13,888 nt of DNA from Anaerolineaceae bacterium (GCA_012514775.1 JAAYZQ010000591.1:1-13888); one strand, 5' to 3'; positions 6,274 through 13,888 are shown, counted from the first letter of the stretch. The notes: generated by a model not told the origin, from the letters alone. Numbers and translations are program-made.

Positions 6274-6933
6274 GTGGAAAAACCGTTGACCGTGGCCCTG
6301 CCCAAGGGCCGCCTGTTAACCCCGGCCGCCGAGCTGTTCCGCGCGCTGGGCTGGCGCTGCGACCTGGACAATGGCTCGCGGCAGCTCTTGCTCACCGAGC
6401 CCGGCGCGCCCGAGTATCCCCCCATCCGTTTCCTGCTGGCAAAGCCGGCCGACGTGCCCGTCTACGTGGAATATGGCGCGGCCGACCTGGGCATTGTGGG
6501 CCAGGACGTGCTGTGGGAGAGCGGGCGCGACGTCTACGAGCCCTTGCAGCTCGACTTCGGGCACTGTCGCCTGGTGATGGCCGGCACCCCGGCCCAGGGC
6601 GGCCGCGACCTGCGCCTGGCCGTGGGACTGCGGGTGGCGACCCGCTATCCGCGCCTGGCGCAGGCCTACTTCCAGGACCGGGGCCTGTCTGTGGAGGTCA
6701 TCCCCCTGTCGGGCTCCATCGAGCTGGCGCCCCTGGTGGGACTGTCCGACTTGCTCGTCGACCTGGTCGAGACCGGCCGCACGCTGCGCGACAACGGCCT
6801 GGTAGAGATGGCCCAGATCGCCGCCTGCCGCTCGGTCGTCATCGTCAACCGCGTCGCCTACCGCCTGCGCCTGGCCGAGATCCGCCCTCTGCTGGCCGGG
6901 TTGGGCGGCGATGGCCAAAGCCCAAGGAGGTAA
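6274..6933 (+). CDS. hisG: ATP phosphoribosyltransferase catalytic subunit, short form HisG
   Basis: It condenses ATP with PRPP to phosphoribosyl-ATP, the committed step of histidine synthesis. At 219 residues it is the short form, without the C-terminal regulatory domain, so it needs HisZ, which is encoded just upstream. Visible motifs are LTVALPKGRL (5-14), ADLGIVGQDVL (70-80), VATRYPRLAQ (121-130) and the PRPP loop DLVETGRTLRDNGL (163-176). I start at the GTG at 6274, because GGAGGG lies 7 nt upstream and the protein then begins MEKPLTVALPKGRL; an ATG at 6250 has no ribosome site. Its TAA overlaps the AAGGAGG of hisD. Confidence 0.95.
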   Translation: MEKPLTVALPKGRLLTPAAELFRALGWRCDLDNGSRQLLLTEPGAPEYPPIRFLLAKPADVPVYVEYGAADLGIVGQDVLWESGRDVYEPLQLDFGHCRLVMAGTPAQGGRDLRLAVGLRVATRYPRLAQAYFQDRGLSVEVIPLSGSIELAPLVGLSDLLVDLVETGRTLRDNGLVEMAQIAACRSVVIVNRVAYRLRLAEIRPLLAGLGGDGQSPRR

Positions 6934-6936
6934 ACC

Positions 6937-8337
6937 ATGTCCATTCCCGTCATCGAGGGACTGGCCGCGGCCCGGGAGCACATCTCCGGCCTGCGCCGCG
7001 GTCAGGACGCCGACCCGCCGCCCGCCGTCGCCCGGCGCCTGCGAGAGGTCTTTGGCCGTGACATCTCGCCCGAGGAGGCCGTCGCCCGCATCGTGGATGA
7101 CGTCCGCCTCCGGGGCGATGCGGCCCTGGACGACTATGCGCTGCGCATCGAGGGCGTCCGGCCCGCCAGCCTGGCCGTCGATCCCGGCGCGCTGGAGGCC
7201 GCCTATCGCGCCCTGGCGCCCGGGCTGCGCGACGCGCTGCACCTGGCCGCGGACCGCATCCGCGCCTTTCACCAGCAGGAGCCGCGCCAGTCGTGGCTGG
7301 CGTGGGACGAGGAGGGAGGGGCGTTGGGCCAGGCCCTCCGCCCGCTGGACCGGGTGGGCGTCTACGTGCCGGGCGGCACGGCGGCCTACCCGTCTTCGCT
7401 GCTGATGTCGGCCATCCCCGCCCAGGTGGCGGGCGTCGGCGAGATTGTGGTCGCCACTCCTCCGGGCCCCCGGGGTACCGGCTCGGAGGTGATCCTGGCC
7501 GCGGCCCGGGTGGCCGGCCTCGACCGGGTCTTTTTGGTGGGCGGCGCCCAGGCCGTGGCGGCCCTGGCCTACGGGACGCAGACCGTGCCCCGCGTGTTCA
7601 AGATCGTGGGCGCCGGCGGCCTGTTCGTCACCCTGGCCAAGAAGCGAGTGTATGGCGACGTGGGCATCGACGGCCTCAACGGCCCGACAGAGACGCTCGT
7701 CGTGGCCGACGAGACCGCGACGCCGGCCCTCGTCGCCGCCGATCTGCTGGCCCAGGCCGAGCACGATCCCCTGGCCACAGCCCTCCTGATCACGCCCTCC
7801 CCGGCCCTGGCCCGGGCCGTCGAGGCCGAGGTGGCGCGCTGCCTGCCTGCGCTCTCCAGGGCCGAGATCGTCCGCCAGTCGCTGGCCGGGCAGGGGGCCA
7901 TCCTCGTCGTGCCCGGCCTGGACGATGCCCTGGCCCTGGCCGACGAGTACGCCCCGGAGCACCTGTGCCTGGCCGTCGCCGATCCCTGGTCCCTGGTGGG
8001 CCGGGTGCGGAACGCCGGCGGGATATTCCTGGGGGAGGGGTCGTCCGAGGCCCTGGGCGACTATGTGGCGGGACCGAGCCACGTGATGCCCACCGGCGGC
8101 ACGGCCCGCTTTGCCTCGCCGCTGCACGTCCGCGATTTCATGAAGGTGACCAGCATCCTGGCCGTGGCCGGCCCGAGCGCCCGGCGGCTGGCGGCGCCCG
8201 CCATGGAGGTCGCCCGGGCGGAGGGGCTGACCGCCCACGCCGGCGCCCTGGCTGCCCGCCAGGCTCGTTCTCAGGAGGGACAACCCGAGGAGAGACAACC
8301 TGAGGAGGGACAACGTGGATCAACCGGAATCGATTGA
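6937..8337 (+). CDS. hisD: Histidinol dehydrogenase HisD
   Basis: It oxidises histidinol to histidine in two NAD-dependent steps, the end of the pathway, in the cytoplasm. The 466 residues match the family. Zinc-ligand candidates Gln273 and His276 (AQAEHDP), Asp375 (GDYVAGPSH) and His434 (EGLTAHAG) are all present, as is the catalytic pair Glu341-His342 (YAPEHL). [20 protein letters not shown] (143-162) is the usual nucleotide-site region. The normally VGPGN-like stretch reads VGAGG (224-228) and the later GPSE reads GPTE (249-252), both variants. The ATG follows AGGAGG with 6-nt spacing, 3 nt after hisG. The last residues, from about 445, form a Gln/Glu/Arg-rich tail encoded by a 15-bp tandem repeat that contains the ribosome site of the next gene. 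The gene overlaps hisC-hisB by 23 nt. Confidence 0.95.
   Translation: MSIPVIEGLAAAREHISGLRRGQDADPPPAVARRLREVFGRDISPEEAVARIVDDVRLRGDAALDDYALRIEGVRPASLAVDPGALEAAYRALAPGLRDALHLAADRIRAFHQQEPRQSWLAWDEEGGALGQALRPLDRVGVYVPGGTAAYPSSLLMSAIPAQVAGVGEIVVATPPGPRGTGSEVILAAARVAGLDRVFLVGGAQAVAALAYGTQTVPRVFKIVGAGGLFVTLAKKRVYGDVGIDGLNGPTETLVVADETATPALVAADLLAQAEHDPLATALLITPSPALARAVEAEVARCLPALSRAEIVRQSLAGQGAILVVPGLDDALALADEYAPEHLCLAVADPWSLVGRVRNAGGIFLGEGSSEALGDYVAGPSHVMPTGGTARFASPLHVRDFMKVTSILAVAGPSARRLAAPAMEVARAEGLTAHAGALAARQARSQEGQPEERQPEEGQRGSTGID
8272..8316 (+). repeat. Three 15-bp tandem copies carrying the hisC-hisB ribosome binding site
   Basis: Three imperfect copies of GAGGAGGGACAACCT stand in tandem at 8272-8286, 8287-8301 and 8302-8316. 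Each holds a purine-rich Shine-Dalgarno-like core (AGGAGGG in copies 1 and 3, AGGAGAG in copy 2). Only the third is correctly spaced from the GTG at 8315. The repeat also encodes the hydrophilic C-terminal tail of HisD ([13 protein letters not shown]), so its length change in units of 15 keeps the HisD frame. Confidence 0.85.
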
Positions 8338-10072
8338 ATCGTACTTTTCCCCCGCCGTCCGCGAGCTGGCGCCCTACGAGCCGCCCGACTGGGAGGGGCT
8401 GGCCCGACGGGCGGGCCTGGACGTTGGCCGGCTCGTTCGCCTGGATGCCAACGAGAACCCCTACCCCCTCTCTCCCCGGGCCGTGGAGGCCCTGGCCCGG
8501 TTCGACGGCTACGGCTTTTATCCCGACTACCGGGAGCTGGAAGGGGCCGTGGCCCGCTACGCCGGCGTTGGCCCCGAGAACGTGGTGCTGGGCAACGGGG
8601 GCGACGAGATCCTCGACCTGGCCGTGCGCCTCTTCGTCCCGACCGGCGGAGCGGCGGTCGTCTGCCCACCCGCCTTTTCCATGTACGCCGTGAGCCTGGC
8701 GGCCCACGGCCGCCGGGCCCTGGCCGTGCCCCGCCGCGACGACTGGATGCCGGACGTGGAGCGCATCGAGGCCCTGGTGGCCGGGGAAGGTGCGCGGCTG
8801 CTGTTCCTTACCTCGCCGGGCAACCCCGACGGGCAGCCGGTGCCGCTGGAGACCATCCGGCGGCTGCTGGCGCTGCCCGCCGTCGTGCTGGTGGACGAGG
8901 CCTACGTCGAGTTTGGCGGCGAGAGCGCCGTTCCCCTCCTGGAGGGGCACCCGAACCTGGTGATGCTGCGCACGCTCAGCAAGTGGGCCGCCATGGCCGG
9001 GCTGCGCCTGGGCTACGCCCTGGTCTCCCCGGCGGTGGCCGCCGCCATGCACCGGCTGCGGCTGCCCTACAACGTCAACGCCGCGGCGGTCGTCGCTGCC
9101 CTGGCGACGCTTGCGGACCTGGAGCACGCCCGCTCGACCGTGGGAGCCATCGTCGCCGAGCGGGAGCGCCTGGGCGCTGCCCTTCGCGCCCTGCCGGGCG
9201 TCGCCGTCTTGCCGGGGGCGGCCAATTTCCTCCTCTGCCGGCTGGAGGGCCGCAGTGGCGGCGAGGTGGCCGAGGCCCTGGCACGGCGCGGCGTGCTGGT
9301 GCGCAGTTATGACCGGCCCGATGGCGAGGAGATGGCCGGCGGGCCCGCGCTTCACGACGCCATTCGGGTGACGATAGGCCGCCCCGAGCAGAACGACGCC
9401 TTCCTCGCCGCCCTGGCCGCGTGCCTGCACGTTCCGGGCCCTGCCCTCGCGGCAACAACCAGGGGGGCGCCGGCCGGCGGGGCACCGGCCCGCCAGGGCG
9501 AGGCCCGGCGCCGCACCCGAGAGACGGACGTGGCCATAACCCTCGCCCTCGACGGCACGGGCCGCTACGACGTCGACACGGGCGTCGGCTTCCTGGATCA
9601 CATGCTGGCCCAGGTGGCCGCCCACGGCCTGCTGGACCTCACCGTGCGGGCCCGGGGCGACCTGGAGGTGGACGCCCATCACACCGTGGAGGACGTGGCC
9701 ATCGTCCTGGGGCAGGCGCTGGACGCTGCCCTGGGCGACCGGCGAGGGCTGGTGCGCATGGGGCACGCCTACGCACCCCTGGACGAGGCGCTGGCGCGGG
9801 TCGTCGCCGATCTCGGCGGGCGCCCCTATGCCGTCGTCGACGCCCGGTTCGACGGGGCCCGCCTGGGGACCATGGACGCGGATCTGGTCGTGCACTTTTT
9901 CGAGACCCTGGCGGCCCACGGCCGGCTGGGCCTCCACGCCCACCTCCTCGCCGGGCGCAACGACCACCACCGCGCCGAAGCGCTGTTCAAGGCCCTGGGC
10001 CGGGCCCTGGACGCCGCCTCGCGCCTGGACCCGCGCCGCCAGGGGATCCCGTCCACCAAGGGTGCCCTGTGA
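8315..10072 (+). CDS. hisCB: Fused histidinol-phosphate aminotransferase (HisC) and imidazoleglycerol-phosphate dehydratase (HisB)
   Basis: One 585-residue ORF carries two enzymes for consecutive steps. Residues 1 to about 370 are a PLP fold-type I aminotransferase of the HisC type, with [12 protein letters not shown] (43-54), Asn170 in SPGNPDG, Asp194 and Tyr197 in [11 protein letters not shown] Lys223 in [10 protein letters not shown], and Arg351 in RVTIGRP. Residues about 371-397 are an Ala/Gly/Pro/Arg linker. From about 397 the protein is a manganese-dependent dehydratase: RRRTRETD (398-405), FLDHML (426-431), DAHHTVED (453-460), HFFETLA (527-533) and [16 protein letters not shown] (547-562), so the metal-site His and Glu residues are intact. 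The usual HisB N-terminus is retained without its own start codon, so this is a true fusion. The GTG at 8315 follows GGAGGG. No HPP phosphatase domain is present. Confidence 0.95.
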   Translation: MDQPESIESYFSPAVRELAPYEPPDWEGLARRAGLDVGRLVRLDANENPYPLSPRAVEALARFDGYGFYPDYRELEGAVARYAGVGPENVVLGNGGDEILDLAVRLFVPTGGAAVVCPPAFSMYAVSLAAHGRRALAVPRRDDWMPDVERIEALVAGEGARLLFLTSPGNPDGQPVPLETIRRLLALPAVVLVDEAYVEFGGESAVPLLEGHPNLVMLRTLSKWAAMAGLRLGYALVSPAVAAAMHRLRLPYNVNAAAVVAALATLADLEHARSTVGAIVAERERLGAALRALPGVAVLPGAANFLLCRLEGRSGGEVAEALARRGVLVRSYDRPDGEEMAGGPALHDAIRVTIGRPEQNDAFLAALAACLHVPGPALAATTRGAPAGGAPARQGEARRRTRETDVAITLALDGTGRYDVDTGVGFLDHMLAQVAAHGLLDLTVRARGDLEVDAHHTVEDVAIVLGQALDAALGDRRGLVRMGHAYAPLDEALARVVADLGGRPYAVVDARFDGARLGTMDADLVVHFFETLAAHGRLGLHAHLLAGRNDHHRAEALFKALGRALDAASRLDPRRQGIPSTKGAL

Positions 10073-10095
10073 CGCGGGAGGGAAGGAGCGGAGAC

Positions 10096-10761
10096 GTGAT
10101 CGCTATAGTGGACTATGGTGTGGGCAACCTGCGCAGCGTGCAAAAGGCGCTGGAGTTGGTCGGGGCGGCGGCCGTCGTCACCGGTGATCCTGAGGCGCTG
10201 GCCGCTGCCCGGGCCCTGGTGCTGCCCGGGGTGGGCGCCTTTGGCGACGGCATGGCCAACCTGGCGGAACGCCGCCTGGTCGATCCCGTCCGGCGCCACG
10301 TGGAGGCGGGCAAACCGCTGTTGGGCATCTGCCTGGGCATGCAGTTGCTGTTCGAAGAGAGCGAGGAGATGGGCCGCCATCGCGGCCTGGGGTTCCTGCC
10401 CGGCCGCGTGGTGCGCTTCCCGGAGGGCGACCTGAAGGTGCCCCACGTCGGCTGGAACCGCGTCTGGCGGAACGGGGGCCCGCGGCCGGCCGGCTCCCAC
10501 GGGCTCCTGGCCGGCATCGCCGCCGGCGACCACGCCTATTTCGTGCACTCGTACTACGTGCTGCCCGGGGAGCCCGGCGACGTCCTGGCGACCACCGAGT
10601 ACGGGCTGGCCTTTGCCTCCGTCGTGGGCCGGGAGCGCATCTGGGGCGCGCAGTTTCACCCGGAAAAGAGCCAGGAGGTCGGCCTGCGGCTGCTGGCCAA
10701 CTTTGCCGCCCTCGTCGCCGGGCTGGAGCCCCCCGAGGATGGGGAGGGAGGTGTGCCTTGA
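10096..10761 (+). CDS. hisH: Imidazole glycerol phosphate synthase glutaminase subunit HisH
   Basis: This class I glutamine amidotransferase hydrolyses glutamine and channels ammonia to HisF. The 221 residues show the oxyanion strand [12 protein letters not shown], nucleophile Cys79 in [19 protein letters not shown], and His188/Glu190 of the catalytic triad in QFHPEKSQ. I start at the GTG at 10096, giving [15 protein letters not shown], with AAGGAG 7 nt upstream and 23 nt after the fusion gene. Its TGA overlaps the TTG start of hisA. Its obligate partner hisF is encoded on the opposite strand about 1.4 kb downstream. Confidence 0.95.
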   Translation: MIAIVDYGVGNLRSVQKALELVGAAAVVTGDPEALAAARALVLPGVGAFGDGMANLAERRLVDPVRRHVEAGKPLLGICLGMQLLFEESEEMGRHRGLGFLPGRVVRFPEGDLKVPHVGWNRVWRNGGPRPAGSHGLLAGIAAGDHAYFVHSYYVLPGEPGDVLATTEYGLAFASVVGRERIWGAQFHPEKSQEVGLRLLANFAALVAGLEPPEDGEGGVP

Positions 10762-11522
10762 TCGTCTTGCCCGCCATCGACCTGCGCGCCGGCCGCTGTG
10801 TGCGGCTGCGCCAGGGTCGCCCGGCCGAGGAGACCGTGTACGACGCCGACCCGGCCCAGGCGGCCCGGCGCTGGGTGGAGCAGGGTGCCGCCTGGCTGCA
10901 CGTCGTCAACCTCGACGGCGCCTTTGCCGCCGTCGACCAGGAAACGGCCGGCGCCCTGCCCCTCAACCTGCAGCGCCTGGCCGAGATCCGCCGGGCAGTG
11001 CCGGGCACGCCCATCCAGTTCGGGGGAGGGGTCCGCTCCCTGGCGGCCATGGCGCTGGCCCTGGAGCTGGGCGCGACGCGCGTCGTCATCGGCACGGCGG
11101 CCGTGCACCGCCCGGAGCTTCTGTCGGAGGCGGTGCGCCGGTTTGGCGCGGAGCGGGTCGTGGCCGGCATCGACGCTCGCGAGGGCCGCGTGGCGACCCA
11201 CGGCTGGCGGCAGGCGAGCGACGTGACCGCGGAGGAGCTGGGGATGGCCGTCCGCCGGCGGGGGGTGCGGCGCGCCGTCTACACCGACATCAGCCGCGAC
11301 GGCATGCTGCGCGGCGTTGCCGTGGACGAGACGGCTGCCCTGGCCCGCGCCACGGGCCTGCGGGTCATTGCCTCGGGGGGCGTCGCCTCGCCCGACGACG
11401 TCCGCCGCCTGGTGCCCCACGCCGCCGACGGGGTGGAAGGGGTCATCGTCGGCCAGGCCCTCTACACGGGGGCCGTGTCGCTGCCCGAGCTGCTGCGGCT
11501 CGCGGGAACGCAGGCAGCGTAA
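10758..11522 (+). CDS. hisA: ProFAR isomerase HisA
   Basis: This (beta/alpha)8 barrel of 254 residues performs the Amadori rearrangement of ProFAR to PRFAR. General acid/base candidates are Asp8 in LPAIDL and Asp139 in AGIDAREG. Phosphate-binding loops FGGGVRS (88-94) and IASGGVAS (204-211), and TDISRDGML (176-184), are intact. It starts with TTG at 10758 inside TTGA, overlapping the hisH stop, with GGAGG 6 nt upstream; the start gives MIVLPAIDL, the family's normal N-terminus. It closes the plus-strand his operon, 18 nt before the convergent hisIE stop, and no convincing terminator lies between. Because some actinobacteria use a dual HisA/TrpF, substrate range cannot be excluded, but nothing suggests it here. 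Confidence 0.95.
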   Translation: MIVLPAIDLRAGRCVRLRQGRPAEETVYDADPAQAARRWVEQGAAWLHVVNLDGAFAAVDQETAGALPLNLQRLAEIRRAVPGTPIQFGGGVRSLAAMALALELGATRVVIGTAAVHRPELLSEAVRRFGAERVVAGIDAREGRVATHGWRQASDVTAEELGMAVRRRGVRRAVYTDISRDGMLRGVAVDETAALARATGLRVIASGGVASPDDVRRLVPHAADGVEGVIVGQALYTGAVSLPELLRLAGTQAA

Positions 11523-11540
11523 GCAAAGGGCCGGAGGCAG

Positions 11541-12188
11541 TCACCGGGGCCGGAACCGGCGCTCCAGCTCCGACTCCACGTCGGCCCAGCACAGGTCCCG
11601 GGCGGCAAGCAGGACCAGGGCGTGATAGACGAGGTCGGCCATCTCGCTCGCCAAACGATCGTCGCCCTCGCTTTGCCCGGCGACGATGGTCTCGACCGCC
11701 TCCTCGCCCACCTTTTTGAGGATGCGCGGCAGGCCGGCCTCCAGGAGCTGGCAGGTGTAGGAATCGGGCCGCGGGTTTGCCTTGCGCTCGCGGATCACGC
11801 CTTCCAGGTGGGCCAGGACGCCCCCGGGCGGCGGGCCCACCTCTTCTCCGTCCAGCCCCCGGTAAAAGCAGCTCTGCTGGCCGGTGTGGCAGGCGGGGCC
11901 GGCCGGCCGGACCCGGAGCAGGAGGGCGTCCGAGTCGCAGTCGCGGCGCACCTCCACCACTCGCTGGACGTTGCCCGAGCTGGCGCCCTTGTGCCACAGC
12001 TCGGCGCGGCTCCGGCTCCAGAACCAGGCCTCGCCCGTCTCCAGCGTCCGCCGGAGCGCGTCGTCGTTCATGTAGGCCAGCATGAGCACCTGTCCCGTGC
12101 CCGCGTCCTGCACGACCGCCGGCACCAACCCCCGCTCATCCCAGCGCACCATGTCGTTTTCCCCCACCTCCGGCCCTCCCTTTTCCAT
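11541..12188 (-). CDS. hisIE: Bifunctional phosphoribosyl-AMP cyclohydrolase / phosphoribosyl-ATP pyrophosphatase HisIE
   Basis: This two-domain protein of 215 residues performs steps 2 and 3 of the pathway. The N-terminal HisI domain (about 15-120) has [19 protein letters not shown] (55-73), the Mg-site RDCDSDALL (82-90) and the Zn-site CHTGQQSC (100-107). The C-terminal HisE domain (about 123-215) has KKVGEEAVE (158-166) and SEMADLVYH (181-189), the acidic metal residues of the MazG-like fold. The start is the ATG at 12188, 3 nt after the hisF TAG with GAGG 9 nt upstream; an internal ATG at 12152 is possible but less well placed. It is the second gene of the hisF-hisIE unit and ends tail to tail with hisA. 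Confidence 0.94.
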   Translation of the reverse strand: MEKGGPEVGENDMVRWDERGLVPAVVQDAGTGQVLMLAYMNDDALRRTLETGEAWFWSRSRAELWHKGASSGNVQRVVEVRRDCDSDALLLRVRPAGPACHTGQQSCFYRGLDGEEVGPPPGGVLAHLEGVIRERKANPRPDSYTCQLLEAGLPRILKKVGEEAVETIVAGQSEGDDRLASEMADLVYHALVLLAARDLCWADVESELERRFRPR

Positions 12189-12191
12189 CGG

Positions 12192-12965
12192 CTACAGCCT
12201 CACCTCCACGCCCCGCCCGGCCAGGTAGGCCTTGATCTCGGCAATGCTGATCTCCCTGTAGTGAAAGAGCGACGCCGCCAGGGCGGCGCTGGCGCCACCC
12301 TCTGTCAGCGCCTCGTAAAAGTGCTCGGGCCGCCCGGCACCGCCCGAAGCGATGACCGGGATGCGCACCGCATCCGACACGGCGCGCAGCAGCTCGACGT
12401 CATAGCCGGCGCGGGTACCGTCGGCGTCCATGCTGGTGACCAGGAGCTCGCCCGCGCCCCGGTCCGCGGCCTCCCTCGCCCAGGCGACGGCGTCGCGGCC
12501 CACCGGCACCCGGCCGCCGTTGATATAGACCTCCCAGCGGGCCGGATCGCCGGGGGCAGCCGGCAGCCGCCTGGCGTCGATGGCGACGACGATGCACTGG
12601 CTGCCAAAGCGCTTCGCCCCTTCGCCGATCAACTCGGGCCGGCGCACTGCGGAGCTGTTGATCGAGATCTTGTCGGCACCCGCGGCCAGGATCTCGCGGA
12701 TCTCGTCCACCGTGCGCAGCCCGCCGCCCACGGTAAAGGGGATAAACACGGCCTCGGCCACGCGGCGCACCACGTCGCTTATGATCTCGCGCCGCTCGTG
12801 GGAGGCGGTGATGTCCAGGAACACCAGCTCGTCGGCGCGCTCGGCGTCATAGACCGCCGCCTGCTCCACCGGGTCGCCGGCATCCCGCAGATTCACAAAT
12901 TGCACGCCCTTGACCACGCGACCGTCGCGGACGTCCAGGCAGGGAATGATCCTTTTGGCCAGCAT
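12192..12965 (-). CDS. hisF: Imidazole glycerol phosphate synthase cyclase subunit HisF
   Basis: This (beta/alpha)8 barrel of 257 residues uses ammonia from HisH to turn PRFAR into imidazole glycerol phosphate and AICAR. Catalytic Asp11 (IPCLDVRDG) and Asp130 (VVAIDARR) fall at the canonical positions. [11 protein letters not shown] (79-89), WEVYINGGR (144-152), [10 protein letters not shown] (175-184) and [12 protein letters not shown] (205-216) are intact. The frame is open far upstream to 13517, but the family N-terminus [12 protein letters not shown] fixes the ATG at 12965, with GAGG 5 nt before it. A promoter lies directly upstream. hisF is therefore transcribed separately from hisH and outside the control of the leader terminator at 4870. 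Confidence 0.95.
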   Translation of the reverse strand: MLAKRIIPCLDVRDGRVVKGVQFVNLRDAGDPVEQAAVYDAERADELVFLDITASHERREIISDVVRRVAEAVFIPFTVGGGLRTVDEIREILAAGADKISINSSAVRRPELIGEGAKRFGSQCIVVAIDARRLPAAPGDPARWEVYINGGRVPVGRDAVAWAREAADRGAGELLVTSMDADGTRAGYDVELLRAVSDAVRIPVIASGGAGRPEHFYEALTEGGASAALAASLFHYREISIAEIKAYLAGRGVEVRL

Positions 12966-12981
12966 ACCATCCTCGCAGCGC

Positions 12982-13011
12982 ATTGTAGCACAGGTACAGG
13001 GGCACGGCCAA
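12982..13011 (-). promoter_or_regulatory. Promoter of the hisF-hisIE unit
   Basis: On the minus strand, -35 TTGGCC (13011-13006, 4 of 6) is followed by an 18-nt spacer and -10 TACAAT (12987-12982, 5 of 6), preceded by TGC as an extended -10. The transcript would start about 10 nt before the hisF ATG. That leaves no room for a leader peptide or attenuator like the one before hisZ. Confidence 0.6.
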
Positions 13012-13087
13012 ATGCCCGCCCGCCCGGGATAGACCCTCGCTCGCCTCCGGGGCGAAACAGGCCCTGCCGATTCCGTTGCCACGGCCT

Positions 13088-13116
13088 TTGCCCTCTGGTG
13101 GAAACTGGGGTAGAAT
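13088..13116 (+). promoter_or_regulatory. Promoter of the secreted propeller-protein gene
   Basis: -35 TTGCCC (13088-13093, 4 of 6), a 17-nt spacer and -10 TAGAAT (13111-13116, 5 of 6). Transcription would begin near 13123, giving a leader of about 105 nt that contains the tandem repeats and ends in the ribosome site of the gene at 13228. Confidence 0.55.
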
Positions 13117-13145
13117 GGCGGGCGATTGCTCGCCGGATGTGCGAA

Positions 13146-13220
13146 GCGAAAGGCAAGTCTTGAGCGACGCGAAAGGCACGTCTTGAGCGACGCGAAAGGC
13201 ACGTCTGGCGAAGCGAAAGG
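13146..13220 (+). repeat. About 23-bp tandem repeats in the 5' leader of the secreted protein
   Basis: The unit GCGAAAGGCACGTCTTGAG-CGAC occurs at 13146-13168 (one mismatch) and 13169-13191. A shortened 21-nt third copy follows at 13192-13212, then a partial fourth from 13213 (GCGAAAGG). The fourth copy runs into the ribosome site AAAGGAG of the gene starting at 13228. Each copy carries an AAAGG core, so the array looks like serial duplication of the ribosome-site region. Confidence 0.8.
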
Positions 13221-13227
13221 AGAGATA

Positions 13228-13888
13228 ATGATCAGACTGGTGCATGCAATGCCGAGGCTGGCCGTAGTGCAAAGGTTGCTGCCGGGAATTGTCCTCCTGG
13301 CCCTCCTCCTCGTCGCGGTTTGGGGCGGGGAGCCGGGACAGAGCGGCCTCCTGGAGGCCCAGGCCATGCCGGACAGCGGCGCCGCCGCTGCCTCTTCCCC
13401 GGAAATCGAAGCGTCCGCCGTCCTGAGCAACACCCTCTTCCTGCCCTCCATGCTGCGGTCGTACCCCTGCACTCCCCACGGGGGCGTGCACATCGACGGC
13501 CCCGACAGGCCCACCATCGGCGAGCCGGTGGCCTATACCGCCTCCGCGATGCCCGTCCTGGCCGGCCTGCCCGTGACCTACACCTGGCAGGTCACCGGCC
13601 ACGACCCCATCGTGGTCGTGGGTGGGGCCGAGGACGTGCAGAGCTTTGCCTGGGAGCTGGCCGACCTGGCGGGCGACAAGCTCATCACCGTCCAGGTCGA
13701 ACGCTGCGGCAGCACCGCCACCGATACCCTGGTGGCCAGGCTCAGCACCCGCGGCCTCATTGCCTTCGAGCGGCACTACTGCGATCCGGAACAACCCGAG
13801 AAGGACGAGTATTGCGAGCCCCACGACATTTGGCTGACCACCCAGGACGGCAGCGGGGGCGAGCTGAACCTGACCAACACGCCCGACG
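13228..13888 (+). CDS. Secreted protein with PKD/Ig-like domain and TolB-type beta-propeller, N-terminal part
   Basis: This ORF runs off the right edge; 220 residues are visible. The ATG follows AGGAG with 5-nt spacing. A charged N-terminus and hydrophobic segment (about 19-33) form a signal peptide or membrane anchor; no lipobox is seen. A spacer containing [12 protein letters not shown] (68-79) resembles the 'LPL-like' segment common ahead of mature domains in Anaerolineae exported proteins. Residues about 82-174 look like a PKD/Ig-like sandwich ([39 protein letters not shown]). From about 177, LIAFERHYC...[21 protein letters not shown] matches the repeat of PD40/TolB propellers (IAF...IYVMNADGSG..LTNTP), so more blades should follow. 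Cys185 and Cys196 lie inside the first blade. The function is unknown; an extracellular binding or structural role is plausible. Confidence 0.75.
   Translation, partial: MIRLVHAMPRLAVVQRLLPGIVLLALLLVAVWGGEPGQSGLLEAQAMPDSGAAAASSPEIEASAVLSNTLFLPSMLRSYPCTPHGGVHIDGPDRPTIGEPVAYTASAMPVLAGLPVTYTWQVTGHDPIVVVGGAEDVQSFAWELADLAGDKLITVQVERCGSTATDTLVARLSTRGLIAFERHYCDPEQPEKDEYCEPHDIWLTTQDGSGGELNLTNTPD

Noticed and set aside
6316..8313. 665-codon minus-strand ORF opposite hisG and hisD
   Set aside because: It is a GC-driven shadow: low-complexity Gly/Gln/Arg/His-rich translation, no motif, and it lies opposite two genes with intact catalytic residues.
8138..9970. 610-codon minus-strand ORF opposite hisC-hisB
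   Set aside because: Same compositional shadow; the plus-strand frame contains all HisC and HisB motifs.
11523..11575. Possible bidirectional terminator between hisA and hisIE
   Set aside because: Only GCCGG-AA-CCGGC is present, inside the end of hisIE, with a 2-nt loop and no T-run on either strand.
12966..13517. 184-codon upstream extension of hisF
   Set aside because: It crosses the hisF promoter and the start of the opposite gene, and HisF begins canonically at [12 protein letters not shown].

Overview
The window looks like chromosomal DNA from a GC-rich bacterium, most likely a member of the Chloroflexota (Anaerolineae/Caldilineae type). This is an inference. It rests on the short-form HisG paired with HisZ, a peptide-binding lipoprotein with a Pro/Gln/Ala linker and a D-x-N-x-D-G-x-R-E-C motif, and a secreted protein with an 'FLPSMLRS' segment, a PKD/Ig-like domain and TolB-type propeller repeats. 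No rRNA, tRNA, IS element, CRISPR array or phage gene is visible.

Region 1 (1-4246, minus strand) is the start of an oligopeptide/dipeptide ABC import operon read right to left: substrate-binding lipoprotein, DppB-type permease, DppC-type permease, then the first 44 codons of an M20 peptidase whose start overlaps the DppC stop. The ATPases are not in view and could lie beyond the left edge. A 12-bp hairpin sits between the binding protein and the first permease. The DppB-type permease carries an inserted extracytoplasmic SH3-like segment.

Region 2 (4247-4924) is a divergent control region. A leftward extended -10 promoter (4611-4639) starts a leader of roughly 360 nt for the peptide operon, with a 15-bp inverted repeat. 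A rightward extended -10 promoter (4675-4703) drives the histidine operon. Its leader encodes an unlisted 33-residue peptide with three consecutive His codons near its end, then a strong hairpin, then an intrinsic terminator just before hisZ. This has the layout of a ribosome-mediated his attenuator.

Region 3 (4925-11522, plus strand) is a tightly packed histidine operon: hisZ, hisG, hisD, a hisC-hisB fusion, hisH and hisA. Facing it tail to tail (11541-12965, minus strand) are hisF and a bifunctional hisIE with their own promoter. Together they encode every step from PRPP and ATP to histidine except histinol-phosphate phosphatase (histidinol-phosphate to histidinol), which must be elsewhere.

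Region 4 (12966-13888) contains divergent promoters for hisF and for a secreted beta-propeller protein cut off by the right edge. That gene's 5' leader is built of about 23-bp tandem repeats ending in its ribosome binding site.

The strongest candidates for something undescribed are the his leader peptide/attenuator, the HisC-HisB fusion, and the SH3-like insert in the permease.
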